Of a stretch of 64,000 bases of DNA, positions 8,213-16,141 are shown piece after piece (position 1 is the stretch's first letter; each line of letters begins with the position of its first letter). A program made the translations under genes and the position numbers. This DNA comes from Leptotrichia wadei (GTDB lineage Bacteria > Fusobacteriota > Fusobacteriia > Fusobacteriales > Leptotrichiaceae). The notes under the pieces are model-generated. The model did not search any database and had not been told where the DNA came from. It saw nothing but the letters and a program-made list of their open reading frames with translations. The stretch lies in the NCBI RefSeq assembly GCF_007990545.2, contig NZ_AP019829.2:2108001-2172000 (forward strand), in the 5' to 3' direction.

Positions 8213-8240
8213 ATTTTACCACATTTTTTTGATTTTTCAA
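8213..8240 (-). promoter_or_regulatory. Promoter of the short unit
   Basis: TTGAAA (8235-8240) and TAAAAT (8213-8218) spaced 16, with TGg before the -10. Confidence 0.55.
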
Positions 8241-8248
8241 AATTTTTT

Positions 8249-8280
8249 TTAAAAAATGGAGTACCAAAACTGATACTCCA
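8249..8280 (-). terminator. Terminator of the helical-repeat protein gene
   Basis: GGAGTA (8258-8263) pairs with TACTCC (8274-8279); on the minus strand T6 follows. Confidence 0.8.
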
Positions 8281-8308
8281 AGTAACTTCTTTTTACTACA
8301 TTTTTGCA

Positions 8309-8620
8309 CTATTTTTTAAACATTCCAGTAACTTTGCCGGCCAAGTCCTTTGCTCCTTCTACAGTTTTATCTACTGCTTTTTCAGCACCTTTTTCCACAT
8401 CTTTAACAATTTTGTTATTTGCTGCTTTATTAGCCAAGTCTTTTGCACCTTCCACAGTTTTTTCAAAAACTTCTTCAGTTCCTTTTTTAATATTTTGAGC
8501 AACTTCGCTTCCAGCAATTTCCTTTGTTTTGTCAGCAGCTTTGTCAGCCAAGTCTTTTGCTCCATCTACAGTTTTTTTCAATGCATCTTCTGCACCTTTT
8601 TTTAAATCGTCAAATTTCAT
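8309..8620 (-). CDS. Amphipathic helical repeat protein (LEA/apolipoprotein-like)
   Basis: 103 residues from the ATG at 8620, which has GGAGGA 8 nt upstream; the ATG at 8635 overlaps that ribosome site and is rejected. Three copies of a roughly 34-residue unit, KTVxGAKDLAxKA preceded by KGAE, make up the protein (KKTVDGAKDLADKAADK, EKTVEGAKDLANKAANN, DKTVEGAKDLAGKV). No signal peptide and no hydrophobic segment. The Ala/Lys/Glu/Asp periodicity resembles LEA-type stress proteins or apolipoprotein helices. Function is unknown; own terminator downstream. Confidence 0.75.
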   Translation of the reverse strand: MKFDDLKKGAEDALKKTVDGAKDLADKAADKTKEIAGSEVAQNIKKGTEEVFEKTVEGAKDLANKAANNKIVKDVEKGAEKAVDKTVEGAKDLAGKVTGMFKK

Positions 8621-8670
8621 AATTTTTTCCTCCATTTTTTTTATTTATAATTATTAAATAACTATCTTTT

Positions 8671-10500
8671 TTATTCTACAGTTACTGATTTTGCCAAGTT
8701 TCTAGGCTTATCAACATCATTTCCCTTTAATTTTGATAAATAGTATGCCAATAACTGATGAATTACGATTGTAGGGAATCCTGCGTAATCATCTTCCACA
8801 TTTGGAATATAGAATACTTCATCTGCCACTTCTTCCACAACTGTATTTCCTTCTTTTGCAACTGCAATGACATAAGCTCCCCTTGATGTGACTTCCTTTA
8901 TGTTTGATACTGATTTTTCAAATAAGTCAGATTGTGTAGCATTTACAACAACTGGTACTCCATCTGTAATTAATGCTATAGTTCCGTGTTTCAATTCCCC
9001 TGAAGCAAAGGCTTCTGAATGAATATACGAGATTTCTTTAGATTTTAGGGCACCTTCCACAGCGATTACATAATCAAGTCCACGCCCAAGATAGAACATG
9101 CTTTCGCTATCCTTGATTTTATCAGCAACATCTTTGATTTTTTCATCGTATTCCAGCATTCTTTGAATACTTTGTTCTACTTCATACAATTTTTTAATAT
9201 TCTCAGCTGCTTCATCTTTTGTAATTTTTCCAAATTTATATGCAAAATCAATTGCCATTAAGTTTAAAATTACCATTTGAGTAGTGTATGCTTTTGTAGA
9301 GGCAACGGCAATTTCAGGTCCTGCCCAAGTGTAAATAACATGATCTGCTTCTCTTGCTACCGAAGATCCTACCACATTTGTAATTGCAACAACTCTTGCA
9401 CCATGTCTTTTAGCTTCCTTCATAGCTTCAAGCGTATCCAAAGTTTCTCCAGACTGGCTTAACACAATAACCAATGTTTTATCATCAATTACAGGATTTC
9501 TATATCTAAATTCAGAAGCAATGTCAACATCTACACGTATTCTAGTTTTTTTCTCAATAATATGCTTTCCGGCAAGCCCTGCATGATAAGCAGTTCCACA
9601 AGCCACAATATAAATATCGTTAATTCCACTCAAATATTCCTTTGTAAGCCCCGCATTATCAAAATTAATGTTGTAATTTCCATCAACTCTGCTGTTTAAT
9701 GTTTTTACAAGTACTTCAGGCTGTTCAAAAATTTCCTTTTCCATAAAATATTCATATCCACCTTTAGAAGCGGCTTCCAAATCCCATTCAATATGAGTTA
9801 TTTCTCTTTTTTTCTCATTTCCGTCAGCATCCATAATTTTTACAGAATCTTTTTTTATTTCCACAATTTCATTATTTTCAATTAAATAAACATCTCTCGT
9901 ATATTTTAAAATAGCAGGAATATCAGACGCAATAAAGTTTTCTCCCTTTCCAATTCCAACTATTAACGGACTTTCCTTTCTAGCCGCAATAATTCTATCA
10001 GGCTCCTTAACAGACATGATTCCAAGCGCATAGGCACCCTTTATAACTTTTAGCAATTTTTTTACTGTTTCAAGAATATCTCCTGTATAAAGTTCGTCCA
10101 ATAAATGTGCCACAACTTCTGTATCAGTTTCTGATTTAAATTCATATCCTTTTGCAATTAAATCTCTTTTCAACTCTAAATAATTTTCAATAATTCCATT
10201 ATGAACAACAACTAATGTTTTATCCTTATTAAAATGGGGATGCGAATTTTCATCAGATGGCTTTCCGTGAGTTGCCCATCTTGTATGCCCAATCGCAACT
10301 GTCCCTTTAAGCGGATGTTTTTCCAGTTCATCAGCCAAATTTTTCAATCTTCCCACTTTTTTCACAATCTCAAACTTTTCACTTCCAGTATTAACAGCAA
10401 TCCCAGCTGAATCATACCCTCTGTACTCTAACTTTTCCAACCCGTCAATAACAAAATCTTGAGCATTTTTTGCTCCAATGTAACCTACAATTCCACACAT
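8671..10500 (-). CDS. glmS: Glutamine-fructose-6-phosphate aminotransferase
   Basis: 609 residues, makes glucosamine-6-phosphate from fructose-6-phosphate and glutamine, the first step to UDP-GlcNAc for peptidoglycan and lipid A. Class II glutamine amidotransferase domain with Cys2 as nucleophile (MCGIVGYIG) and RYDSAG-type contacts (LEYRGYDSAG), then two SIS domains (SQSGETLDTLEA near 350; SEAFASGELKHGTIAL near 480) and the C-terminus KSVTVE. ATG preceded by AAAGGAGAAG. Its leader contains a glmS ribozyme, so expression is very probably controlled by the product GlcN6P. Confidence 0.98.
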   Translation of the reverse strand: MCGIVGYIGAKNAQDFVIDGLEKLEYRGYDSAGIAVNTGSEKFEIVKKVGRLKNLADELEKHPLKGTVAIGHTRWATHGKPSDENSHPHFNKDKTLVVVHNGIIENYLELKRDLIAKGYEFKSETDTEVVAHLLDELYTGDILETVKKLLKVIKGAYALGIMSVKEPDRIIAARKESPLIVGIGKGENFIASDIPAILKYTRDVYLIENNEIVEIKKDSVKIMDADGNEKKREITHIEWDLEAASKGGYEYFMEKEIFEQPEVLVKTLNSRVDGNYNINFDNAGLTKEYLSGINDIYIVACGTAYHAGLAGKHIIEKKTRIRVDVDIASEFRYRNPVIDDKTLVIVLSQSGETLDTLEAMKEAKRHGARVVAITNVVGSSVAREADHVIYTWAGPEIAVASTKAYTTQMVILNLMAIDFAYKFGKITKDEAAENIKKLYEVEQSIQRMLEYDEKIKDVADKIKDSESMFYLGRGLDYVIAVEGALKSKEISYIHSEAFASGELKHGTIALITDGVPVVVNATQSDLFEKSVSNIKEVTSRGAYVIAVAKEGNTVVEEVADEVFYIPNVEDDYAGFPTIVIHQLLAYYLSKLKGNDVDKPRNLAKSVTVE

Positions 10501-10539
10501 AGTATCTTCTCCTTTAATAATATAAAATTACTAGAAAAT

Positions 10540-10701
10540 GTTACTATAATAATTTTGTAATTCCAATTACTTGAAATTTTTGTATATTATTGAGGCTGTA
10601 ACCACCTAAAGAGCATCCGCCGATATTTCGATGACTCTTTTCCTCGTCTTCTTTATACATAAATTTTATATTTTCAAAATTACTCCTAAAGAACTGGCGC
10701 T
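10540..10701 (-). ncRNA. glmS ribozyme (GlcN6P-activated self-cleaving riboswitch)
   Basis: The minus-strand leader has the cleavage-site segment A|GCGCCAG (cleavage between 10701 and 10700), then GACGAGGAAAAGAG, the core TCATCGAAATATCGGCGGATG (10614-10634 region) closing on CTC, then GGTGGTTACAGCC and a final AATAAT/ATTATT stem. These are the conserved core elements of the glmS ribozyme family (Rfam glmS, described from Bacillus subtilis). It begins about 25 nt after the predicted transcription start and ends about 40 nt before the glmS ATG. Domain boundaries at the 3' side are approximate. Confidence 0.95.
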
Positions 10702-10731
10702 TTTTTATATTTTTATTTCCTAGTTTAAATG

Positions 10732-10760
10732 ATTATATCAAATTTTCCGTATTTTTTCAA
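10732..10760 (-). promoter_or_regulatory. glmS promoter
   Basis: TTGAAA (10755-10760), 17-nt spacer, TATAAT (10732-10737). It places the start near 10725, just ahead of the ribozyme. Confidence 0.85.
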
Positions 10761-10819
10761 TATATATACAAATTTTTTAAATAAAATAAAAAAAATTATT
10801 CTACTTTTATTTAATTAAT

Positions 10820-10848
10820 TTGAAATGTTTGCAATGTTGTGATATACT
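10820..10848 (+). promoter_or_regulatory. Promoter of the parvulin lipoprotein gene
   Basis: TTGAAA (10820-10825), 17-nt spacer, TATACT (10843-10848) with TGa before it. Divergent from the glmS promoter. Confidence 0.8.
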
Positions 10849-10901
10849 AGAGCTATAAATTTAGAAATTTAAATAAACAAATTAAATTGGAGGATTCTAA
10901 G

Positions 10902-11780
10902 ATGAACAATAAATTAAAAATGGGTATTATAACAACATTATGCATATTTGCATTATCTTGTGGAAATGGACAAAATGGAAAAGTACTATTTGAATCAGCA
11001 GATAAAAAAATAAAAGTATACGAAAATGAAGTTGATATTGAATTACAAAAAAATTTATTTTCTAACGGTTTGACACAAAAGGATCTTACACCTGACCAAA
11101 TTAAGCAAATGAAACAATCTATTATTAAAAATATCGCTTTAAATAGAGCACTTGCAATAAAAGGTAAAGAAGAAAAACTTGACAAAGATAAAAAATATAC
11201 GGAAAATCAAAATGTTATAAAAGAACAATTATTAGCAAGCTTAACTTTAGTTAATGAAGTTAATGGTAAAGTTAATGTTACTGACGAAGAAGCTAAAAAA
11301 TATTATGATGCAAACCCTGCTGCATTCACTCTTCAAGAAGATTCTGCAAAATTACAAATTATAGCCTTCAAAGCTGCTGACTCTGCAACAGCAAACCAAG
11401 TATTAAAGGATGTTCTTGCAAATCCTAATAATTTTACTACGTATGCACGTAAATACAATGCAAATATTCCTGGAGTTCCTGAAAATGGAGAAACCCCTGA
11501 AATTCCAGAAAGTCGTTTAGGTGCATTAGGTGCAGCTATTAAAAATGTACCAGCTGGACAAATTGTTAATAGCGTAGTTAAGGTTGACAATGCTTTATAT
11601 ATTGTAAGAGTATTGGAAAAGAACTCTAAAGGTGTAATTCCTTTTGAAAAAGTTAAAGAAGCTATCAAAACTCAAGTTAAAAATCAAAAAAGACAAATTG
11701 AACAACAAAATTATTTAAAATCTGTATCTGATGAATTTAAACTTTCAAATATGGATGATGCAATAAAAAATATTAAATAA
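10902..11780 (+). CDS. Peptidylprolyl isomerase (parvulin/SurA-PrsA type) lipoprotein
   Basis: 292 residues from the ATG at 10902, which has GGAGGA 8 nt upstream; the TTG at 10887 overlaps that site. A lipobox FALSC puts the lipidated Cys at 20. A SurA-N-like helical part (about 30-130) is followed by a PpiC rotamase domain (about 135-255) with the RLGALG...PAGQIVNSVVKVDNALYIVRV pattern. The protein probably helps fold exported proteins at a membrane face. Compared with PpiD-like 49480 in this window it has one domain and is lipid-anchored. Confidence 0.88.
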   Translation: MNNKLKMGIITTLCIFALSCGNGQNGKVLFESADKKIKVYENEVDIELQKNLFSNGLTQKDLTPDQIKQMKQSIIKNIALNRALAIKGKEEKLDKDKKYTENQNVIKEQLLASLTLVNEVNGKVNVTDEEAKKYYDANPAAFTLQEDSAKLQIIAFKAADSATANQVLKDVLANPNNFTTYARKYNANIPGVPENGETPEIPESRLGALGAAIKNVPAGQIVNSVVKVDNALYIVRVLEKNSKGVIPFEKVKEAIKTQVKNQKRQIEQQNYLKSVSDEFKLSNMDDAIKNIK

Positions 11781-11844
11781 TTTAATTGATTATAGTAATG
11801 TTTAGGCGTTATAAAAATCCGTTAACAGTAGTACTTCATAAAAC

Positions 11845-11863
11845 AAGGGGAAAATTTCCCCTT
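11845..11863. terminator. Perfect hairpin, possible terminator
   Basis: AAGGGGAAAATTTCCCCTT is a near-perfect palindrome behind the parvulin gene. The U-tract after it is poor (ATTAAAA), so termination is uncertain. Confidence 0.45.
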
Positions 11864-11961
11864 ATTAAAAAATATAAAAAATTAAAATAAAAAAATGCTA
11901 TATTAACAGAATTTTATTTACCTCTATAAATAATAAAAATCACATTAAAGGAGGGTTTTTT

Positions 11962-13515
11962 GTGAAAATTTTAAAATACTTGTTAAGTGCTGTATTGCTA
12001 GTATTAGTCATATTTCTTTTTGGTATTATGTTTTCAAGTAATATCGTTTCATTTATGGCAAGATCCAAACATTCTGAATTTGAAAATGTAAAATATTCTG
12101 TAAAAAATAGTCGGATGGTTTTTGATAATTTTGTAGTTAATGGAAAAAATCTTGGAAAAGGACATGCCACAGTTGGAATAGTACGAACTGGACTGTTTAA
12201 ACTTGTGCCAAAATTGACAATTTCTAACCTGAAGTTGGAAGATGTAAATTTAGATAGCATTTATAAGGAAAAAAATTCTCAAATTGATACTTTTACAGAA
12301 AAAATAAATTCTCTTAGTGCTCAAGAAAAGGCAGATAAAACAACTGCTGATTTCATTAAAGAAACGACAGATAAAGTTGCAACTTTAACAACTAATACTG
12401 ATAGCCTTATTAATAGCAAATGGAGAGAAAATATTGAAAAAATCAATGTTTTGAAAAAAAATTATGCAGAACTTACAGATTTAAAGAGTAAAGCTCAAAA
12501 AATTGTAGAATTAAATAATGAAATTAAACCACTTGTGAAGTCTATAAATTCTGAAAAGGAAAATATTGAAAAAAATATTTCTGAAATCGAGCTGGAAAGG
12601 GATATTGCACTTGCAAACGTTTCTGATAATTTGACTAAACTTGAAAAAGAAATTTCATTAAATGACTTTAACAATAATTCTAATAGTAATGTTCAAAATA
12701 TGAATTTATACATATTCCTAGATAAAGGGAAAGATTTAGAGACATCACTAAACACAGCTTTAAAAGCTACTGCTCTTATAAAGGAAATAAAAGATTTAAA
12801 TATTAGAATTTCAGATATAGATATTAACGAAGGAAAAATTGTGGCTAAAGGGTTAAATGGAGATATTTCCCAAGTAAGTGGCGAAGTTTTATTGCAAAAT
12901 AATTCAAAGGCTTTGATAAAAGGTCAAAATAATGGCTATGAGATTACTTATAACAAAGATAACTTTACTTCTAAAACTTTATTTTCAATTAATAAAATAG
13001 GTTCACTTATTGAATATTCCAAAAATGATCTAATTGAAGGAAAAACTATAAAACTTTCTTCAGAACTTGTTATGGAAAATGATAATTTTAAAAACTTGAA
13101 TCATACTGTCTTGACTGATGAAGAAAAAACATTGCTAACTCAAAAAATTGAAAACTTGAGAAATAACAATTATCAGCAAATTATGACAAAATATGAGGAA
13201 GACAATAAAAATATTGAAACATTAATTGATACTGTTTATGCTCAAAAGGACAAGCTTGACAAGTTACAAAGGGATTTACTGTCACTTGGAACTATTATTG
13301 CAGTTGAACAGCCTGCCGTAATTAATAATGAAAACACTCCACAAAATAACAGTTCAGCAATCAATATCTTAAATAATAATGCAAGCTCCAGCAATACTAA
13401 CAATAATAACAGTAATAACAATAATACCGATAGCAGCAGTAATAATGCAAATAATAATGCAGAAAAGCAAAATGGCAATCAAAATACTAATAAAATTAAT
13501 ATTGGAAACAGATAA
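11962..13515 (+). CDS. AsmA/TIGR03545-like envelope protein with coiled coil and Asn-rich tail
   Basis: 517 residues from a GTG start with AAAGGAGGG upstream. One N-terminal membrane helix (about 4-27), then an AsmA-like beta segment (NFVVNGKNLGKGHATVGIVRTGLFKLVPKLTISNLKLEDV), a long Lys/Glu-rich coiled coil (about 105-235), a second beta part (about 270-360) and an Asn/Ser-rich low-complexity tail from about 455 to the end. This order resembles TIGR03545, a family seen in bacteria with outer membranes; AsmA-like proteins are linked to lipid transport between membranes. Family call is moderate, function inferred only. Confidence 0.6.
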   Translation: MKILKYLLSAVLLVLVIFLFGIMFSSNIVSFMARSKHSEFENVKYSVKNSRMVFDNFVVNGKNLGKGHATVGIVRTGLFKLVPKLTISNLKLEDVNLDSIYKEKNSQIDTFTEKINSLSAQEKADKTTADFIKETTDKVATLTTNTDSLINSKWRENIEKINVLKKNYAELTDLKSKAQKIVELNNEIKPLVKSINSEKENIEKNISEIELERDIALANVSDNLTKLEKEISLNDFNNNSNSNVQNMNLYIFLDKGKDLETSLNTALKATALIKEIKDLNIRISDIDINEGKIVAKGLNGDISQVSGEVLLQNNSKALIKGQNNGYEITYNKDNFTSKTLFSINKIGSLIEYSKNDLIEGKTIKLSSELVMENDNFKNLNHTVLTDEEKTLLTQKIENLRNNNYQQIMTKYEEDNKNIETLIDTVYAQKDKLDKLQRDLLSLGTIIAVEQPAVINNENTPQNNSSAINILNNNASSSNTNNNNSNNNNTDSSSNNANNNAEKQNGNQNTNKINIGNR

Positions 13516-13525
13516 ATCTTATAAT

Positions 13526-13557
13526 AGGCATACCGATACTGATATGCCTTATTTTTT
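13526..13557 (+). terminator. Terminator before phnC
   Basis: AGGCATA (13526-13532) pairs with TATGCCT (13543-13549), then TATTTTTT. Confidence 0.85.
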
Positions 13558-13561
13558 AAAA

Positions 13562-13586
13562 TATTATTTGTATAGTAAAACTAAAC
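13562..13586 (-). repeat. Solo end of the R1 element
   Basis: The minus strand reads GTTTAGTTTTACTATACAAATAAT, matching the right end of R1 copy B (GTTCAGTTTTACTATACAAATAA). No other part of the element is seen here, so it may be a remnant. Confidence 0.4.
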
Positions 13587-13611
13587 TTGAATTTTAGAAA
13601 GGAATTTTTTT

Positions 13612-14361
13612 ATGTTATTAAGTGTAAAAAATATTTTAAAGGAATATAACAATGGAACAACTGCCTTAAAAAATGTCTCATTTGAAGTGGAAAAAGGTGA
13701 ATTTATCTCCATCATTGGACCGTCGGGTTCTGGAAAATCGACATTGCTTAGAAGTATTAATAAAATGATTGATATTTCCCAAGGTTCGATTTTATTTAAA
13801 AATAGGAATATTGAAAAATTGAAGAAAAAAGAAATCGAGCTTGTAAGGCGTGAAATTGGTATGATTTTTCAAAATTATAATCTTGTGGAAAGACTGACTG
13901 TTATTGAAAATGTGCTTCATGGGCGGCTTGGATATAAGTCGGTATTTGCTGGAATACTTGGGATTTATTCAGAAGAGGAAAAAAAAGAGGCTTTTAAATT
14001 TTTAGAAAAGGTAAACATGACTAAATATGCCTATCAGAAATGTAACGAACTTTCAGGTGGGCAAAAACAGCGTGTGGGAATTGCAAGAGCGATAATGCAA
14101 AAGCCAAAACTGCTTCTCTGTGATGAGCCAATCGCTTCACTTGACCCCAAAACTGCCGAAAATATAATGGATTATTTAAAAAAAATTGTTACAGAACTGA
14201 AAATTACGTGCATTGTCAATCTTCATCAAGTTGATATTGCAAAAAAATATTCAAACAGAATTATTGCCTTAAATAAAGGTGAGAAAATTTTTGATGATAA
14301 ACCAGAGCATCTTACAGATGATATGATTGAATTTATTTATAAAGATGAAGAATTGGATTAA
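13612..14361 (+). CDS. phnC: Phosphonate-type ABC transporter ATP-binding protein
   Basis: 249 residues, full ABC domain: Walker A GPSGSGKST (36-44), Q-loop FQNYNL, signature LSGGQKQRVGIARA, Walker B LLLCDEP, H-loop NLHQV. The insertion LHGRLGYKSVFAGILGIYSEEEK is characteristic of PhnC. Powers import of phosphonate, phosphite or a related anion through the two PhnE-like permeases that follow after 12 and 74 bp. AGAAAGGAAT ribosome site. Confidence 0.93.
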   Translation: MLLSVKNILKEYNNGTTALKNVSFEVEKGEFISIIGPSGSGKSTLLRSINKMIDISQGSILFKNRNIEKLKKKEIELVRREIGMIFQNYNLVERLTVIENVLHGRLGYKSVFAGILGIYSEEEKKEAFKFLEKVNMTKYAYQKCNELSGGQKQRVGIARAIMQKPKLLLCDEPIASLDPKTAENIMDYLKKIVTELKITCIVNLHQVDIAKKYSNRIIALNKGEKIFDDKPEHLTDDMIEFIYKDEELD

Positions 14362-14373
14362 CAGGAGGATTTT

Positions 14374-15168
14374 ATGAATTTAAACGAAAAAGATATTTTT
14401 AAACAGAGATTTCATTCTAAAATTGTATTTATATTAATAATTATTTCACTTTACGTAATATCCTCTATTATTTCAGGCTTTCAAAATGGAACGGCATTTT
14501 CCTCAATTCCAGCTGGAATTTTTTGGCTACTTCAAAAATTTATCCCCACACAAAATGCCCTTCAATATTTTCCTGAAATAATAAATTCTGCTTTAAAAAC
14601 AGTTTTACTTGCCATAACTTCCACAATAATTTCAGCAATATTTGCCTCATTTTTAGCAATCATCGGTTCAAATTCAACTGGAATCAATATTTTTACAAAA
14701 ATTATAACAAAAGTAATCGCTTCATTTTTTAGAAATATGCCAATTGTAGCCTGGTCATTAATACTTGTATTTTCCTTTAAGCAAAGCCAATTTACAGGCT
14801 TTCTGGCGTTATTTCTAATAACATTTGGATATTTGACACGTGCCTTTTCTGAAACAATAGATGATGTTGCAGGTGATGTAATTGAAGCATTAAAATCAGT
14901 AGGAGCTTCATACTTTCAAATAATATTTTGTGGAGTTATTCCAAGTATATCTTCCCAGCTTTTATCCTGGCTTCTATTTTTCATAGAAACTGGAGTTAGA
15001 GAATCAACATTAGTTGGAATTTTAACAGGAACTGGAATTGGATTTACATTTAGCTTATATTACAAAAGTTTCCGTTACGATGCCGCTGGGCTTGTAATTT
15101 TAGTCGTTACAGTGATTGTAGTTGGTGTAGAAATGCTTTCAAACAAACTTAGAAGTGAATTAATGTAA
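14374..15168 (+). CDS. phnE: Phosphonate-type ABC transporter permease 1
   Basis: 264 residues with about six membrane helices and the permease loop EALKSVGASYFQIIFCGVIPS that contacts the ATPase (EAA motif). Family BPD_transp/PhnE. ATG with CAGGAGG, 12 bp behind phnC. Probably forms a heterodimer with the next gene product. Confidence 0.9.
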   Translation: MNLNEKDIFKQRFHSKIVFILIIISLYVISSIISGFQNGTAFSSIPAGIFWLLQKFIPTQNALQYFPEIINSALKTVLLAITSTIISAIFASFLAIIGSNSTGINIFTKIITKVIASFFRNMPIVAWSLILVFSFKQSQFTGFLALFLITFGYLTRAFSETIDDVAGDVIEALKSVGASYFQIIFCGVIPSISSQLLSWLLFFIETGVRESTLVGILTGTGIGFTFSLYYKSFRYDAAGLVILVVTVIVVGVEMLSNKLRSELM

Positions 15169-15242
15169 AATATTTGAATAATTCTCTTTATTATAAAAAT
15201 AAAAAGAAGAAAAATAAAATAAAAAAGAAGGTGAATATTCTT

Positions 15243-16049
15243 TTGGAAAAAATAAAAATAAAAAAACTTACAAAATCAAGAATTTATTTATACACAACCT
15301 TATCAGTATTATCAGTTATTACCGTTTATACTTTAGCCACAATGGATTTTGGCGGTGTCAATATCATTGAAGCAACTAGACATTTTTTCAAGGACTTAAA
15401 AACAATGTTTTTTTCTCCAAGTTTATCTGACAGATACACTTATGCCCAAGTGTTTCAAAGCCTTGCAGTAACAATCGCCCTAGCAGTCCTTACAACAATA
15501 ATTGGCTCATTTATAGCATTATTTTTATCTTTTTTTGCAGCCCAAAATCTTTCCAATAAACATTTATCAAAAACTATAAAATTAGGTTTATCCTTTATTC
15601 GAGCAATCCCAACAATATTATGGGTTATGGTCTTTTCAGTCGTCGCAAATGTTGGAGTAGAAGCTGCAATTATAGGAATGACCTTCCACAGTATCGCCTA
15701 CCTCGTAAAAGCCTATTCTGAAAGCATCGAAGAGATAGACAGCGGAATTATCGAAGCTTTGAGAGCAACAGGAGCTTCATTTTGGAAAATTATCTTTCAA
15801 GGAGTTTTACCAAGCACTGTAACTTCCATTTTATCCTGGACTTTTATCCGTTTTGAAATAAACTTTACAAATGCAGTTTTAGTTGGAGCTGCTGCTGGAG
15901 CTGGTGGAATTGGATACGATATGTTTATGTCTGGAACAATGTATTTTGATATACGTGAAATTGGAGTATTTGTATACTTAATATTTGGTGTAGCAATTAT
16001 ATTGGAATTTATTTCATATTTATTGAGAAAAAAATATTTGAAAAATTAA
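15243..16049 (+). CDS. phnE: Phosphonate-type ABC transporter permease 2
   Basis: About 268 residues from a TTG at 15243, which has GAAGGTGA 8 nt upstream. In-frame alternatives are GTG 15231 and TTG 15174; the latter has no ribosome site and would add a Lys-rich tail. Six membrane helices and the EAA loop EALRATGASFWKIIFQGVLPS. Second half of the PhnE pair. No phnD-like binding-protein gene lies in the cluster, so the substrate cannot be named and the receptor must be coded elsewhere. Confidence 0.85.
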   Translation: MEKIKIKKLTKSRIYLYTTLSVLSVITVYTLATMDFGGVNIIEATRHFFKDLKTMFFSPSLSDRYTYAQVFQSLAVTIALAVLTTIIGSFIALFLSFFAAQNLSNKHLSKTIKLGLSFIRAIPTILWVMVFSVVANVGVEAAIIGMTFHSIAYLVKAYSESIEEIDSGIIEALRATGASFWKIIFQGVLPSTVTSILSWTFIRFEINFTNAVLVGAAAGAGGIGYDMFMSGTMYFDIREIGVFVYLIFGVAIILEFISYLLRKKYLKN

Positions 16050-16071
16050 AATTTTTATTATATAAATAAAT

Positions 16072-16114
16072 AAAAAAATCTCTAAAAAGAATTTTACCTA
16101 GTTAGAGATTTTTT
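16072..16114. terminator. Bidirectional terminator between phnE and secY
   Basis: AAATCTCTAA pairs with TTAGAGATTTTTT; A-run and T-run on the two sides allow use from both strands. Confidence 0.85.
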
Positions 16115-16141
16115 ATTTTATATAAATTCTAAATTTTAATA

